NCBI RefSeq assembly: GCF_003991425.1
Contig: NZ_CP034346.1
Coordinates: forward strand, 2,765,501 to 2,829,500
Length of the DNA: 64,000 nucleotides
Direction of reading: 5' to 3'
Origin: Paenibacillus lutimineralis
GTDB taxonomy: Bacteria > Bacillota > Bacilli > Paenibacillales > Paenibacillaceae
Part shown: piece by piece, positions 1 to 8,206 of the stretch
Position numbering within the stretch: position 1 is the stretch's first letter
Layout: each line of letters starts with the position of its first letter
Position numbers and translations under genes: made by a program
Notes under the pieces: model-generated
What the model saw: only the letters and a program-made list of their open reading frames with translations
Database searches by the model: none
Told to the model about the DNA's origin: nothing

Positions 1-1
1 T

Positions 2-520
2 CGGGTTAGACCGATGCTGGTCAGTGCGCTTCCAACCAAGTATCGTGAAGATGGAGACCAGGTTCTGCAGGAAATTGATGGCATGCTGCGAGGCTTTATT
101 GCAGGACGAATGATCGACGCTGTAGTTCTTACCGTGATGAGCCTAATTGGGTTCTGGATTATTGGCCTGCCTTATCCACTAATGCTCTCGTTAGTCATGG
201 GCCTATTTAGCTTTATTCCTTATTTTGGAACATTGCTGGGAGCAATACCTAGCGTCATTGTTGCCTTCACTATTTCCCCCGCTATGGTGATATGGGTCAT
301 TGTAGTCGTAGTTGTGTCTCATCAGATCGAGGCGAATTTGATCTCGCCCTATATTTACGGCAGGACCATTAATATCCATCCGTTGACAACGATTATTCTG
401 TTGCTGATTGCCGGTGATTTTGCCGGAATTCTAGGGATGCTGCTGGCCATACCGGTATATATGATGATGAAAATAATTGCTATTCGTACCTTTAAAGTGT
501 ACAACATCCATAAAACATAA
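2..520 (+). CDS. AI-2E family transporter, C-terminal part (partial)
   Basis: The frame is open from base 2, so the gene begins upstream of the window; 172 C-terminal residues are present. It is strongly hydrophobic, with about four or five membrane helices. The segment reading FIPYFGTLLGAIPSVIVAF, followed by a loop with IYGRTINIHPL, is the conserved core of the AI-2E/PerM exporter family (PF01594). Bacillus members include YtvI-type proteins. These are inner-membrane proteins of about 350 residues, proposed to export autoinducer-2 or, in some members, to exchange ions; the substrate here cannot be told. It ends 155 bases before the next gene and no terminator is obvious. Confidence 0.85.
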   Translation, partial: RVRPMLVSALPTKYREDGDQVLQEIDGMLRGFIAGRMIDAVVLTVMSLIGFWIIGLPYPLMLSLVMGLFSFIPYFGTLLGAIPSVIVAFTISPAMVIWVIVVVVVSHQIEANLISPYIYGRTINIHPLTTIILLLIAGDFAGILGMLLAIPVYMMMKIIAIRTFKVYNIHKT

Positions 521-675
521 ATCAGGTGTGAGCTTTTTATCATGTAACCGTGATCAATATCATATCTCCATCCCCGCATCATAAGAGATGATTAATTTAC
601 TAAATAGTAGGTGTTCAAAAGCGAACGATTTTGAACTAACTCTTAATCGAATTATCTCTCGGGGGGATGATAATT

Positions 676-1143
676 ATGGCGATTACCGCCAAAGCGGGGA
701 AGTATTTCTACGCCTGGAGCAAAATACTCCCTGACGGCTCCTTCTGTCTGTCGGATCAAGCCCTGCAGGAATATTATATTACTACTGAATCCAACGTCAT
801 TCTAATGTCTGGCCGGAATACGCTGAAAGGCTTCAGCGTACTCTGCAAGGAGAGAATCTCTAATTCTCCGCTCGCTGCAATTTTTAATAATGTGCCACAG
901 GTACAGAATTTTACAATTCCTGCGGGTGAGGCTATTACATTTAAGCATCGGCTGTTCTGCTGGGCGTATCTGGACAAGGATCGGTATATACGCCTGCCGG
1001 AGGAGACATGGAAGCAATTCGGCGTTACTCCAGGGGATCGGTTATTAAGCTTGCGGGCCAACCATCTCGGATTTGATAATTTATCCGAGGGACCGTTCAT
1101 TGATTTAGCCAAGCAACTCCGTGATATGATTGTCTACGAATAA
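676..1143 (+). CDS. Hypothetical protein, possibly AbrB-like
   Basis: A 155-residue soluble protein that I do not recognise with confidence. The start is placed at ATG 676, nine bases after a GGGGGG ribosome site at 661-666, rather than at ATG 667, which is too close to it. The C-terminal half contains YIRLPEETWKQFGVTPGDRLL, which resembles a SpoVT/AbrB swapped-hairpin pattern (order: rigid strand, hydrophobic strand, GVTPGD turn). An AbrB-like DNA-binding or AbrB-fold role is therefore possible but unproven. No signal peptide or membrane helix is seen. It stands alone, followed by a terminator-like hairpin. Confidence 0.6.
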   Translation: MAITAKAGKYFYAWSKILPDGSFCLSDQALQEYYITTESNVILMSGRNTLKGFSVLCKERISNSPLAAIFNNVPQVQNFTIPAGEAITFKHRLFCWAYLDKDRYIRLPEETWKQFGVTPGDRLLSLRANHLGFDNLSEGPFIDLAKQLRDMIVYE

Positions 1144-1187
1144 TTGTTCACTTCAACAATGGAAGCTATGTGTATAGATCGGATCAA

Positions 1188-1230
1188 AGAGTACTATCGC
1201 CTATTGGACGGGGCGTGATGTGCTCTTTTT
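1188..1230 (+). terminator. Rho-independent terminator
   Basis: AGAGTAC at 1188-1194 pairs with GTGCTCT at 1220-1226 (one G-U pair). An inner CGCC/GGCG pairing extends the stem, and a run of T follows. It would end the transcript of the gene at 676-1143. Confidence 0.7.
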
Positions 1231-1332
1231 TTCTGGGGACAAGCTGGTTAATGTAGAATGCTGCTGCACAATGTATAATAGGAAGGATGGAGAACTGCGG
1301 GACGGAAGGCGTCTCAATTAGAGAGGGAGTCG

Positions 1333-1845
1333 TTGCATAAAATGTTTGACCCGACGATATTTGAGAATTTGAAGGTTGTGCTGGAGGGTGCCGTATATGA
1401 TCTAGACCTGAGTGGACAGGTTCTGGTGATTGGTCGACATGATCGCATAGAATTGTCTACGATGTCACGCTATTACTCACTGCGATTCTGTCTGCCGGAG
1501 AAGAAGCATATTCATGCGGAGCTTCGTTTGTGGGCCGATACAGCGGATTTAGCTAGCGAAATCCTGGAGCTGAACAGTCATAAACCGGGATGCTCGATAC
1601 AGCCTGTATTCTTTATTCCGATACATGATCCTGAAGAAGAATGCATGCAGATAGCCCGCCTGGTCGAGGAGATATGGGGCACTCGCTACCAGCCGAAGCT
1701 AGAGATCAGAACGACCTATGGGGATAAGCAAGCTCCACAACTATTGAAGTTGTCGCTTCAATTCCACCGCAAATTCGGTGAGGAGATCGCGGGCGACTTT
1801 GCTTCCTTGCTAGAGCATATGATGATTTTACTGGATCGACTATAA
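1333..1845 (+). CDS. Hypothetical protein
   Basis: A 170-residue soluble, acidic protein of unknown function. The start is uncertain: TTG at 1333 lies six bases after an AGAGG site, while the in-frame ATG at 1342 lies twelve bases after the same purine run. The predicted fold is mixed alpha/beta, and no motif or signal peptide was recognised. It is a single-gene unit between a terminator and the Rrf2 promoter region. Base composition matches the neighbours, so it is probably an ordinary resident gene. Confidence 0.55.
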   Translation: MHKMFDPTIFENLKVVLEGAVYDLDLSGQVLVIGRHDRIELSTMSRYYSLRFCLPEKKHIHAELRLWADTADLASEILELNSHKPGCSIQPVFFIPIHDPEEECMQIARLVEEIWGTRYQPKLEIRTTYGDKQAPQLLKLSLQFHRKFGEEIAGDFASLLEHMMILLDRL

Positions 1846-1891
1846 TAGTCGAATATCCATGAGGATGATTGTTGCGTTTTACAACAAACTA

Positions 1892-1921
1892 TTGACATTT
1901 TCACGTTAGTGTAACTATCAT
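1892..1921 (+). promoter_or_regulatory. Promoter of the Rrf2 gene
   Basis: The -35 box TTGACA (1892-1897) and -10 box TATCAT (1916-1921) are separated by 18 bases. The -10 box lies inside the 19-bp inverted repeat at 1910-1928, so a repressor bound there would block the promoter. Confidence 0.7.
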
Positions 1922-1928
1922 TGTTACA
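1910..1928. promoter_or_regulatory. Rrf2 operator (autoregulatory site)
   Basis: TGTAAC (1910-1915), seven bases, then GTTACA (1923-1928) form a perfect inverted repeat overlapping the -10 box. The same architecture occurs twice at 7212-7254 before the catE-like gene. The shared motif is seen directly; assigning it to the Rrf2 protein is inference from adjacency and from the common autoregulation of this family. Confidence 0.75.
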
Positions 1929-1955
1929 ATGGATGACAAAAGGGGGAGATACACT

Positions 1956-2396
1956 ATGACGATCAGTTCAAGATTTGCTGTGGCTATTCATATATTGTCA
2001 CTGCTCGAGCTGAACAAAGATGGCGTCTCTACTTCAGAATATATTTCCGGTAGTGTTAACACCAATCCAGTCGTTATTCGCCGTATTATGAGCATGCTTA
2101 GCAAGGCCGGTCTCGCCAATGTGCGCCCGGGCGTAGCCGGAGCTAAATTAGCCCGTGATATCTCGGAAATCACGCTGCTTGACGTATACCGGGCCGTGCA
2201 TGTCGTGGAAGAGGATGGCCTATTCTCAGTGCATGAGAAGCCCAATCCCGAATGCCCGGTGGGTAGGAATATCCAGACATCGATCGAGCCGATCTTCTCG
2301 GCAGCACAGAAGGCGATGGAGGATACTTTGGCCAAGGTGACGCTACAGGATATCGTTGAGGATATCGGTGGGAAGGAAACTAATGTCTGTGATTGA
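1956..2396 (+). CDS. Rrf2-family transcriptional repressor (YwnA-like)
   Basis: A 146-residue regulator. ATG 1956 is chosen because a GGGGGAG site lies just upstream; the in-frame ATG at 1929 abuts the operator and has no ribosome site. The N-terminal winged helix-turn-helix carries the family pattern SSRFAVAIHILSLL, then NPVVIRRIMSMLSKAGL. Only one cysteine (in CPVGRN) is near the usual position of the iron-sulfur cluster, so it is a cluster-less YwnA/HypR-like member, probably sensing redox or electrophile stress through other residues. Its promoter holds the same operator as the catE-ywnB-like operon 5 kb downstream, its likely target. Confidence 0.85.
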   Translation: MTISSRFAVAIHILSLLELNKDGVSTSEYISGSVNTNPVVIRRIMSMLSKAGLANVRPGVAGAKLARDISEITLLDVYRAVHVVEEDGLFSVHEKPNPECPVGRNIQTSIEPIFSAAQKAMEDTLAKVTLQDIVEDIGGKETNVCD

Positions 2397-2448
2397 TAAA
2401 TGAAGGAACGATAATATTCAATTATTAGAATTATTATAAATCCTCAGC

Positions 2449-2463
2449 CTCCTGCGACAGGAG
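2449..2463. repeat. Small hairpin CTCCTG-CGA-CAGGAG
   Basis: A perfect six-base stem with a three-base loop lies 52 bases after the Rrf2 stop codon. No T tract follows, so it is at most a weak terminator or an RNA-processing element. Confidence 0.4.
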
Positions 2464-2482
2464 TGTATTAGAATTAATCTTT

Positions 2483-2514
2483 ATAACCGGGGTGGCTTAG
2501 GCTTCGCCGGTTAT
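2483..2514. repeat. Inverted repeat before the BceR-like gene
   Basis: ATAACCGG (2483-2490) and CCGGTTAT (2507-2514) form a perfect eight-base inverted repeat with a 16-base centre, 58 bases before the response-regulator gene. It could be an operator or a leader hairpin; it does not match the published BceR consensus as I recall it. Confidence 0.4.
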
Positions 2515-2572
2515 TCCATATGTTGGATTTATACCTCTCCGGGCCTTCAGTGAAGAGAAAGGAGATAACTTA

Positions 2573-3244
2573 ATGGCAAAAGTATTGATTATCGAGGATG
2601 AAGAATCCATTCGAGAAGAGTTAGAGATTTTGCTGAAAAATACAGGGTACGAAGTTGTTCGCACAGAAAATTTTATAAATGCAGTAGGTGATGTAGAAGC
2701 CCATAATCCTGATTTAATACTGCTTGATGTCAACCTTCAAGATTATAGCGGGTTTTCGATATGCACGGGGATTCGTAAGTTTTCAAATGTCCCCATTATT
2801 TTCATTACCGGAAGAAATACTTCCATTGATGAACTGCAGGCCTTTTCCTTGGGAGGCGACGACTACATAACCAAGCCCTATCACCCCTCCGTGCTTCTGG
2901 CTAGAATATCTACCATCTTAAAACGTACAAAAAACAGTGAGCGAGCCGAGGAGCAGATTCTCATACATAAAGGACTGACACTGGATCTCCGATCATACAA
3001 GTTCATATATGATGGCAAATCGGAAGAACTGTCCAAGAACGAGTTCAAACTGTTGCATTACCTGTTCCAACGAAAAGGCGAGGTCGTTCCTAGATTGGAT
3101 ATTATCGAATATCTGTGGGATAACGATGTGTTTATCGATGACAATGCCCTGAGTGTGAATGTAACTAGAGTCAGAAGCAAGTTGGAGCAATTGGGAGTGT
3201 CTGACTTTATCGAGACAAAAAGAGGGGTAGGATATCGGATATGA
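2573..3244 (+). CDS. BceR-type response regulator (OmpR family)
   Basis: A 223-residue regulator starting after a strong AGAAAGGAG site. The receiver domain (about 1-115) has the acidic pocket IEDEES, the phosphoacceptor Asp52 in LILLDVNL, and the conserved Lys in ITKPYHP. A winged helix of OmpR type (about 130-220) ends in ETKRGVGYRI. It overlaps the kinase gene by four bases. With the kinase and the ABC transporter it forms a complete Bce module, which detects and resists cell-wall-active peptides such as bacitracin in related bacteria. The inducer cannot be read from the sequence. Confidence 0.9.
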   Translation: MAKVLIIEDEESIREELEILLKNTGYEVVRTENFINAVGDVEAHNPDLILLDVNLQDYSGFSICTGIRKFSNVPIIFITGRNTSIDELQAFSLGGDDYITKPYHPSVLLARISTILKRTKNSERAEEQILIHKGLTLDLRSYKFIYDGKSEELSKNEFKLLHYLFQRKGEVVPRLDIIEYLWDNDVFIDDNALSVNVTRVRSKLEQLGVSDFIETKRGVGYRI

Positions 3245-4260
3245 GCTTCGGAAAATATCTGAAAGATAAAATCATCTTGATTCTCATGAATGGGATAGGA
3301 GTGTTTCTTCTGTCCCTTTACCTATTTGCAGTTGGAAACAACTCAGTTACTCTATCTCTTATTGTTGTCACATGGGGGATTATCTTTCTGATTTGGATCG
3401 TGGTGAACTATGTGGAGCGGAAGCGCTATTTTGACAAGATAGATGCATTAATGGAGGGACTTGATCAGCCCTATCTTATGCAGGAATTCATGGATCATTC
3501 ATGGCGTCTAGAGGACCAGCTTTATCGGGAAATACTCAGAAGATCCAACCGCGCAGTGGTGGAGCGAATCTATCAGCTGGAGAATGAGCAGCAAGATTAT
3601 CGTGAATTTATCGAAGGCTGGATTCATGAGGTTAAACTTCCGATCACCGGAATACGACTTGCCTGCCATAATCAAGAACAGGATAACAGTAGGCGCATAG
3701 AAAGATATTTAACCGAACTGGATAACGATGTAGAACAGGCATTATTCTATGCCAGGTCGGACCAGGTATACAAAGATTACATCATCAAGGAAACGGAATT
3801 AGAGGCTGTAATATTGAATGTGCTGAAGAAAAATAAGTACTTAATGATACAGAATCAAATGAGCGCCAAGGTAGAATGTGATCGCATTACTGTATTTTCC
3901 GATGGCAAATGGTTGGAATTTATTTTGGGACAAATTCTGCTCAATGCTATGAAATATAAGAATGAAAACGGCGGAATGATATCATTTCAGGCCGAGACGA
4001 TAAATAGCGGAATCAAATTGACGGTTCGGGATAATGGAATAGGCATACCCGAAGGAGACAAGGCGCGTATTTTTGAGAAAGGCTTTACCGGCTCCAACGG
4101 GCGGAACAGAGGTAAATCCACGGGAATCGGACTGTATCTTTGCAAGAAGCTCTGCAATAAACTAGGACTTGAAATCAGCGCCCAATCTCAAGAAGGAGAA
4201 TTTACGGAGGTCATTCTGCTCTTTCCCAAACACTCTTTTCTTTCAAAACTGAAAGGTTAG
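3241..4260 (+). CDS. BceS-type intramembrane-sensing histidine kinase
   Basis: A 339-residue kinase with two N-terminal membrane helices (about 12-32 and 36-56) and almost no extracellular loop, the mark of intramembrane-sensing kinases that read the state of a partner transporter. The phosphoacceptor is His129 in FIEGWIHEVKLPITG. The ATPase domain (about 220-330) has the N box (QILLNAMKYK), DNGIGIP and the GKSTGIGLYLC loop. It overlaps both neighbours, so it is translationally coupled. It is expected to phosphorylate the regulator at 2573. Confidence 0.9.
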   Translation: MSFGKYLKDKIILILMNGIGVFLLSLYLFAVGNNSVTLSLIVVTWGIIFLIWIVVNYVERKRYFDKIDALMEGLDQPYLMQEFMDHSWRLEDQLYREILRRSNRAVVERIYQLENEQQDYREFIEGWIHEVKLPITGIRLACHNQEQDNSRRIERYLTELDNDVEQALFYARSDQVYKDYIIKETELEAVILNVLKKNKYLMIQNQMSAKVECDRITVFSDGKWLEFILGQILLNAMKYKNENGGMISFQAETINSGIKLTVRDNGIGIPEGDKARIFEKGFTGSNGRNRGKSTGIGLYLCKKLCNKLGLEISAQSQEGEFTEVILLFPKHSFLSKLKG

Positions 4261-4337
4261 TGAAAGATAACGACATACAACCCAAGAATGCTAAAGACTA
4301 TAGTTGTGTTATCCGTTACGAAAGGAATGAGATACAG

Positions 4338-5105
4338 GTGAGTGGATTGATTAAGGTGTGTGATGTAGAGAAATATTACGGGACCAAGGCGAACATTACA
4401 AAAGTTCTGAATCGAGTCAGCTTTGATATCAATTCCGGCGAATTTATTGGAATTATGGGTCCTTCAGGCTCAGGCAAAACAACTTTGCTGAACATGCTCT
4501 CAACGATTGACACGGTGACCTCCGGACATATTTATTTTGAGAACCAGGACATAACGACGCTGAACGAAGAGAAGCTAGCGGAATTTCGCAAACATAATCT
4601 TGGTTTTGTATTTCAGGATTTTAATCTTCTAGATACCCTGACGATTGAAGAAAACATTGTCCTGGCCATGTCATTACAAGGAAAAGGAAAAAAAGAAATT
4701 CATATAAAATCGAAGCAAACGATGGAACAACTAGGTATTTATCAAATCAGGGATAAATTTCCATATGAAGTGTCAGGCGGACAGAAACAGCGTTGCGCCT
4801 GTGCCAGAGCTTTGGTCAATGAACCGAAGCTGATACTCGCAGATGAACCAACAGGAGCGCTTGATTCCAAATCCGCTACGATGTTGTTAGACACTTTTAC
4901 AACGATGAATGAACGTATGAATGCTACCATTTTGATGGTTACGCATGATTCATTTTCTGCCAGCTATTGCAAGCGTATTTTGTTCCTGAAGGATGGTGAA
5001 ATCTTTCATGAACTAGTCAAAGGTAATGATTCAAGACGCGAGTTCCTAAATAAAATTCTGGATGTCCTCTCCCTTACAGGAGGTGACGTTTCAGATGCTG
5101 AGTAA
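4338..5105 (+). CDS. BceA-type ABC transporter ATPase
   Basis: An ATPase of about 255 residues, with Walker A GPSGSGKTT, Q-loop FQDFNLLDTLT, signature VSGGQKQR, Walker B LILADEPTGALD and the H-loop in VTHD, as in BceA/MacB-type peptide-resistance transporters. The start is uncertain. The frame is open from GTG 4260, overlapping the kinase stop, but the first 26 residues are unlike the family. GTG 4338 or TTG 4347 gives the usual N-terminus before KVCDVEKYYG. The last 11 bases overlap the permease gene. It supplies energy to the permease at 5095. Confidence 0.88.
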   Translation: MSGLIKVCDVEKYYGTKANITKVLNRVSFDINSGEFIGIMGPSGSGKTTLLNMLSTIDTVTSGHIYFENQDITTLNEEKLAEFRKHNLGFVFQDFNLLDTLTIEENIVLAMSLQGKGKKEIHIKSKQTMEQLGIYQIRDKFPYEVSGGQKQRCACARALVNEPKLILADEPTGALDSKSATMLLDTFTTMNERMNATILMVTHDSFSASYCKRILFLKDGEIFHELVKGNDSRREFLNKILDVLSLTGGDVSDAE

Positions 5106-7101
5106 ACTCACTCTACGTAATGTCAAGAGGTCCTCGAAAGACTACATTATTTACATCGTGACCATGGCTATTGTAGCTTCGCTTATGTTTGCTTTCAATG
5201 GCATGATTTTCTCCCAAGATATGAAAGATCTCTATCAAGAATTTGGTATATTTATTGCCTTTGTTGGCTTGGCATCCTTTTTTATCGTCATCATCGTCAT
5301 ATGGCTGGTTCACTACATGGTTCACTTTATGATGGAAAAACGCAGCAGAGAATTTGGAACGTATTTGCTTCTAGGCATGAATAAGAAACAGATCGCTTCT
5401 ATTTTCCGTAGGGAGAATATGATTCTTGGGTTCATTTCTTTGCTTGCCGGTGTCATTCCAGGGATGTTTTTTCAGATTGCATTTACAAATATTTTCTATT
5501 CCATTGTAGATGTTGAATATCACATTTCGCCTGACTTCAGTCCCTGGAACCTGCTATTGACCTTCGGTTTGTTCTTATCTGCTTATGTATTGGCTTTATT
5601 CAGAGTAAAACGGAAATTCAAGAAGATGACGATTAACAGCTTGATATCCATGGATAAACATAATGAGCTCGTCAAAAATGAAAAAAGCACGTGGAAAAAG
5701 CTGCTCGTATTCATCTCTGTTGCCTATATCATTCTGTTTAACGTGCTTGCACTTACTTCCAACATGAGTTTAGGGTCAGTATGGTTTTATATTGCTGGCC
5801 TGGTTGCAGCGATCTATCTGTTGTATATAGGGTTATCCTCGTTCTTTCTCAGTTACATTAAAAAACAGCACAAGGGGATATACAAAGAGGCAAACATTTT
5901 TGTGTTTCGGCAGTTGTCTTCAAAAATTAAAACGATGCGTTTTACGATGGGAACGTTGACGATCCTGTTTACAACAGCGTTGCTTGCATGGATGGTCGTC
6001 ATGATGTTTACCGATTATCAGAACAAAGAGCTAGGGAAAAGCCTGGCATTCGATGTGTTGGTTTTCAATGAGGATCCAAATTATGACTTCCGTGATGAAC
6101 TAAACATCATCTCAGAAGATTCAGTAATCGAAGATCAGCATAGTTATAATATATATGAGAATGGTACAGATCACATCAACCAGTATCTTTATGAACATGT
6201 AGACGGGACATGGAGAAATGATTTGGGAAGTTCATATTTTAGTTATGATACTTATATTGGCATCAGTGACTATAATTATATTCGGTCCATGCTCGGTTAT
6301 GAAACCGTGGATCTAGAGGATCATGGATATTTGATTCATAGTATTGAGAGAGTAAGGCCATATTTGGAGCAGCTCGCCGCAAGTGGTTCAGTCATTGACA
6401 ACAATGCCCTTACTTATAAAGGGGCGTTCTCCGACCCTCTCACTCAAAATGGAATGAACGGAGCAGACTATCTTATTGTTGTTCCCGACCCATATTTGAA
6501 GTCGATGGACCCTTATTATTCCTTATTGGCTGTAAGTATTAAGGACCAAGCACCAGCCGGTTTAAGCGAGCGGCTGCATTCTATTCGACCATCATTTTTG
6601 AGCGAAATTGGAGGATTTAACTCTACATTTCAACATGGACAAGGCAGTAATAATATCATAAGCTATTCCTCACTCGTATTAGTAAGGGATAACGATATTG
6701 TAGAGGTAGGATTAGCTCTAGTATCTATCGCATTTGTATTGGCTTACGTCGGGATTGTTTTTCTATGTGCTGCTTTGACCATTCTAGCTGTCCAGCAGCT
6801 TAGTGATTCATCGAAGTATAAATTCCGTTATTCCATTTTGAAGCAGCTGGGATTGAGCAGAAAAGAGACGGATCGGGTTGTTCTGAAGCAATTGGGCGTA
6901 TATTATTTGTGTCCGTTCGTGATATCCATTGTACTTAGCATGTTCATCGGCTTATTTGCCAGCGAACGGTTTGTTTATTACACAGGTATTCAAGCGGGGA
7001 TTTTCTGGTATTATCTTCTAGCCGTATTCGTGTTTGCGGTTTTATACGCTGTTTACTTCATCGTGACCTATGTGGGTTTCTTGAGAAATATATATCACTA
7101 A
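5095..7101 (+). CDS. BceB-type ABC transporter permease
   Basis: A 668-residue membrane protein. ATG 5095 is chosen eight bases after AGGAGGTGA; the ORF could open at 5062 without a ribosome site. It has the BceB layout: about ten membrane helices, FtsX-like segments, and one large extracellular domain (about residues 315-530) between helices seven and eight, which binds or senses the peptide or lipid II-cycle target. It is the last gene of the module and is followed by a terminator. Specificity (bacitracin, lantibiotic or other) cannot be assigned, because this domain is the fastest-evolving part of the family. Confidence 0.9.
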   Translation: MLSKLTLRNVKRSSKDYIIYIVTMAIVASLMFAFNGMIFSQDMKDLYQEFGIFIAFVGLASFFIVIIVIWLVHYMVHFMMEKRSREFGTYLLLGMNKKQIASIFRRENMILGFISLLAGVIPGMFFQIAFTNIFYSIVDVEYHISPDFSPWNLLLTFGLFLSAYVLALFRVKRKFKKMTINSLISMDKHNELVKNEKSTWKKLLVFISVAYIILFNVLALTSNMSLGSVWFYIAGLVAAIYLLYIGLSSFFLSYIKKQHKGIYKEANIFVFRQLSSKIKTMRFTMGTLTILFTTALLAWMVVMMFTDYQNKELGKSLAFDVLVFNEDPNYDFRDELNIISEDSVIEDQHSYNIYENGTDHINQYLYEHVDGTWRNDLGSSYFSYDTYIGISDYNYIRSMLGYETVDLEDHGYLIHSIERVRPYLEQLAASGSVIDNNALTYKGAFSDPLTQNGMNGADYLIVVPDPYLKSMDPYYSLLAVSIKDQAPAGLSERLHSIRPSFLSEIGGFNSTFQHGQGSNNIISYSSLVLVRDNDIVEVGLALVSIAFVLAYVGIVFLCAALTILAVQQLSDSSKYKFRYSILKQLGLSRKETDRVVLKQLGVYYLCPFVISIVLSMFIGLFASERFVYYTGIQAGIFWYYLLAVFVFAVLYAVYFIVTYVGFLRNIYH

Positions 7102-7120
7102 TTGTTAACCTATATTAAGA

Positions 7121-7160
7121 AGGAACTGAAATAGCGCCGCTATAAGGTTCCTCTTTTTTT
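7121..7160 (+). terminator. Terminator of the Bce-type operon
   Basis: AGGAAC (7121-7126) pairs with GTTCCT (7147-7152), with an inner TAGC-GCC-GCTA hairpin, and seven T residues follow. It isolates the Bce module from the catE-like promoter. Confidence 0.85.
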
Positions 7161-7194
7161 GTATTGTTCTATTGATATTCGTTCAAATTAATGA

Positions 7195-7223
7195 TTGACA
7201 ATAAAAACAGTTGTAACTATAAT
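7195..7223 (+). promoter_or_regulatory. Consensus sigma-A promoter of the catE-like operon
   Basis: TTGACA (7195-7200), 17 bases, then TATAAT (7218-7223): a perfect consensus promoter. Such a strong promoter would need tight repression, consistent with the operators on and after its -10 box. Confidence 0.88.
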
Positions 7224-7230
7224 GATTACA
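7212..7230. promoter_or_regulatory. Rrf2-type operator 1 of the catE-like operon
   Basis: TGTAAC-TATAATG-ATTACA matches the operator at 1910-1928 in half-sites and spacing and contains the whole -10 box. Binding here would exclude RNA polymerase. Confidence 0.75.
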
Positions 7231-7235
7231 GGTGT

Positions 7236-7254
7236 TGTAACCAATGTGATTACA
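7236..7254. promoter_or_regulatory. Rrf2-type operator 2 of the catE-like operon
   Basis: TGTAAC-CAATGTG-ATTACA is a second copy, 24 bases after operator 1 centre to centre (just over two helical turns), covering the transcript start region. The tandem arrangement suggests cooperative repression. Confidence 0.75.
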
Positions 7255-7286
7255 TTAAATAATTATAAATAGAAGGAGGGATAGAA

Positions 7287-8147
7287 ATGAAAGCAACGAT
7301 TGATCCTAAGGCAGAGATCGGAATTGTAAGATTGAAGATCACGAATTTAGAGCGTTCGCTGCGTTTCTATCAGGAAGTGATCGGGCTCCAGTTGCTGCGC
7401 CGAGAGGGGCATCTCGCTGAGCTTACCGCTGATGGGAAGACGGTTCTGCTTGTTCTGGAAGAGAGTGAGCAATTCCATGTACTGCAAGGCAGAAGTGTAT
7501 CTGGTTTATATCATTTTGCTATTCTCGTTCCGGATCGGGTGTCCCTGGGACTGGCTCTGCGGAACTTGATTAAGCATCAAATTCCGGTCGGCCAAGGGGA
7601 TCATCTTGTCAGCGAAGCATTATATCTGAACGATCCAGACCGTAATGGAATTGAGATTTATGCCGATCGGCCGCGCGAGACGTGGCCAAAAGACGAACAG
7701 GGTGAGTATAAGATGACTACGGATCCTGTTGATATTGAAGGATTACTGAACATATCGCAGCAGGCCGAGTGGAGTGGATTGCCGGCAGGAACTAAGATCG
7801 GACATGTCCATTTTCATGTTGGTGATCTGAACCAGGCCAGACAGTTCTATACGGAGGTTCTGGGCTTCGATATTGTAGCCCATTATGGACAAGATGCATT
7901 ATTTATTTCGGCTGGTGGGTATCATCACCATATCGGGTTAAATATATGGGCTGGCGTCGGGGCGCCTCCGAATCCAGAGGATGCCACGGGACTGCGCTTT
8001 TTCACCATAACGCTTCCTGATCAGGAAGCTGTTGAAGATATTGTGAGACGCCTGCATGATGCCGATGTCGCACATCAGCATGGTGCTGGGTTCGTTGAAC
8101 TTACTGATCCATTTGGAATCGGTATGCGTCTCGTTGTGAAGTCATGA
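7287..8147 (+). CDS. catE: CatE-like extradiol dioxygenase / VOC family protein
   Basis: A 286-residue protein of two vicinal-oxygen-chelate modules (about 8-135 and 165-285), closely resembling the Bacillus catechol-2,3-dioxygenase CatE in length and in stretches such as VSGLYHFAIL and GGYHHHIGLNIWAG. Probable metal ligands are His in GHVHFHV, His in the YHHHIG turn and Glu in FVELTDP. CatE opens catechol rings with ferrous iron, detoxifying catechols. The start follows GAAGGAGGG. It is the first gene of a two-gene operon with the NAD(P)-binding protein at 8207, under the Rrf2-type operators. Confidence 0.85.
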   Translation: MKATIDPKAEIGIVRLKITNLERSLRFYQEVIGLQLLRREGHLAELTADGKTVLLVLEESEQFHVLQGRSVSGLYHFAILVPDRVSLGLALRNLIKHQIPVGQGDHLVSEALYLNDPDRNGIEIYADRPRETWPKDEQGEYKMTTDPVDIEGLLNISQQAEWSGLPAGTKIGHVHFHVGDLNQARQFYTEVLGFDIVAHYGQDALFISAGGYHHHIGLNIWAGVGAPPNPEDATGLRFFTITLPDQEAVEDIVRRLHDADVAHQHGAGFVELTDPFGIGMRLVVKS

Positions 8148-8206
8148 TCTTAAGCATCGCTGGTTGGAACTTACTATATAAATCATGAATAATGGAGGTA
8201 ATTATA

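Noticed and set aside
2449..2463. Terminator after the Rrf2 gene
   Set aside because: The hairpin lacks a T tract, so I list it only as a small repeat.
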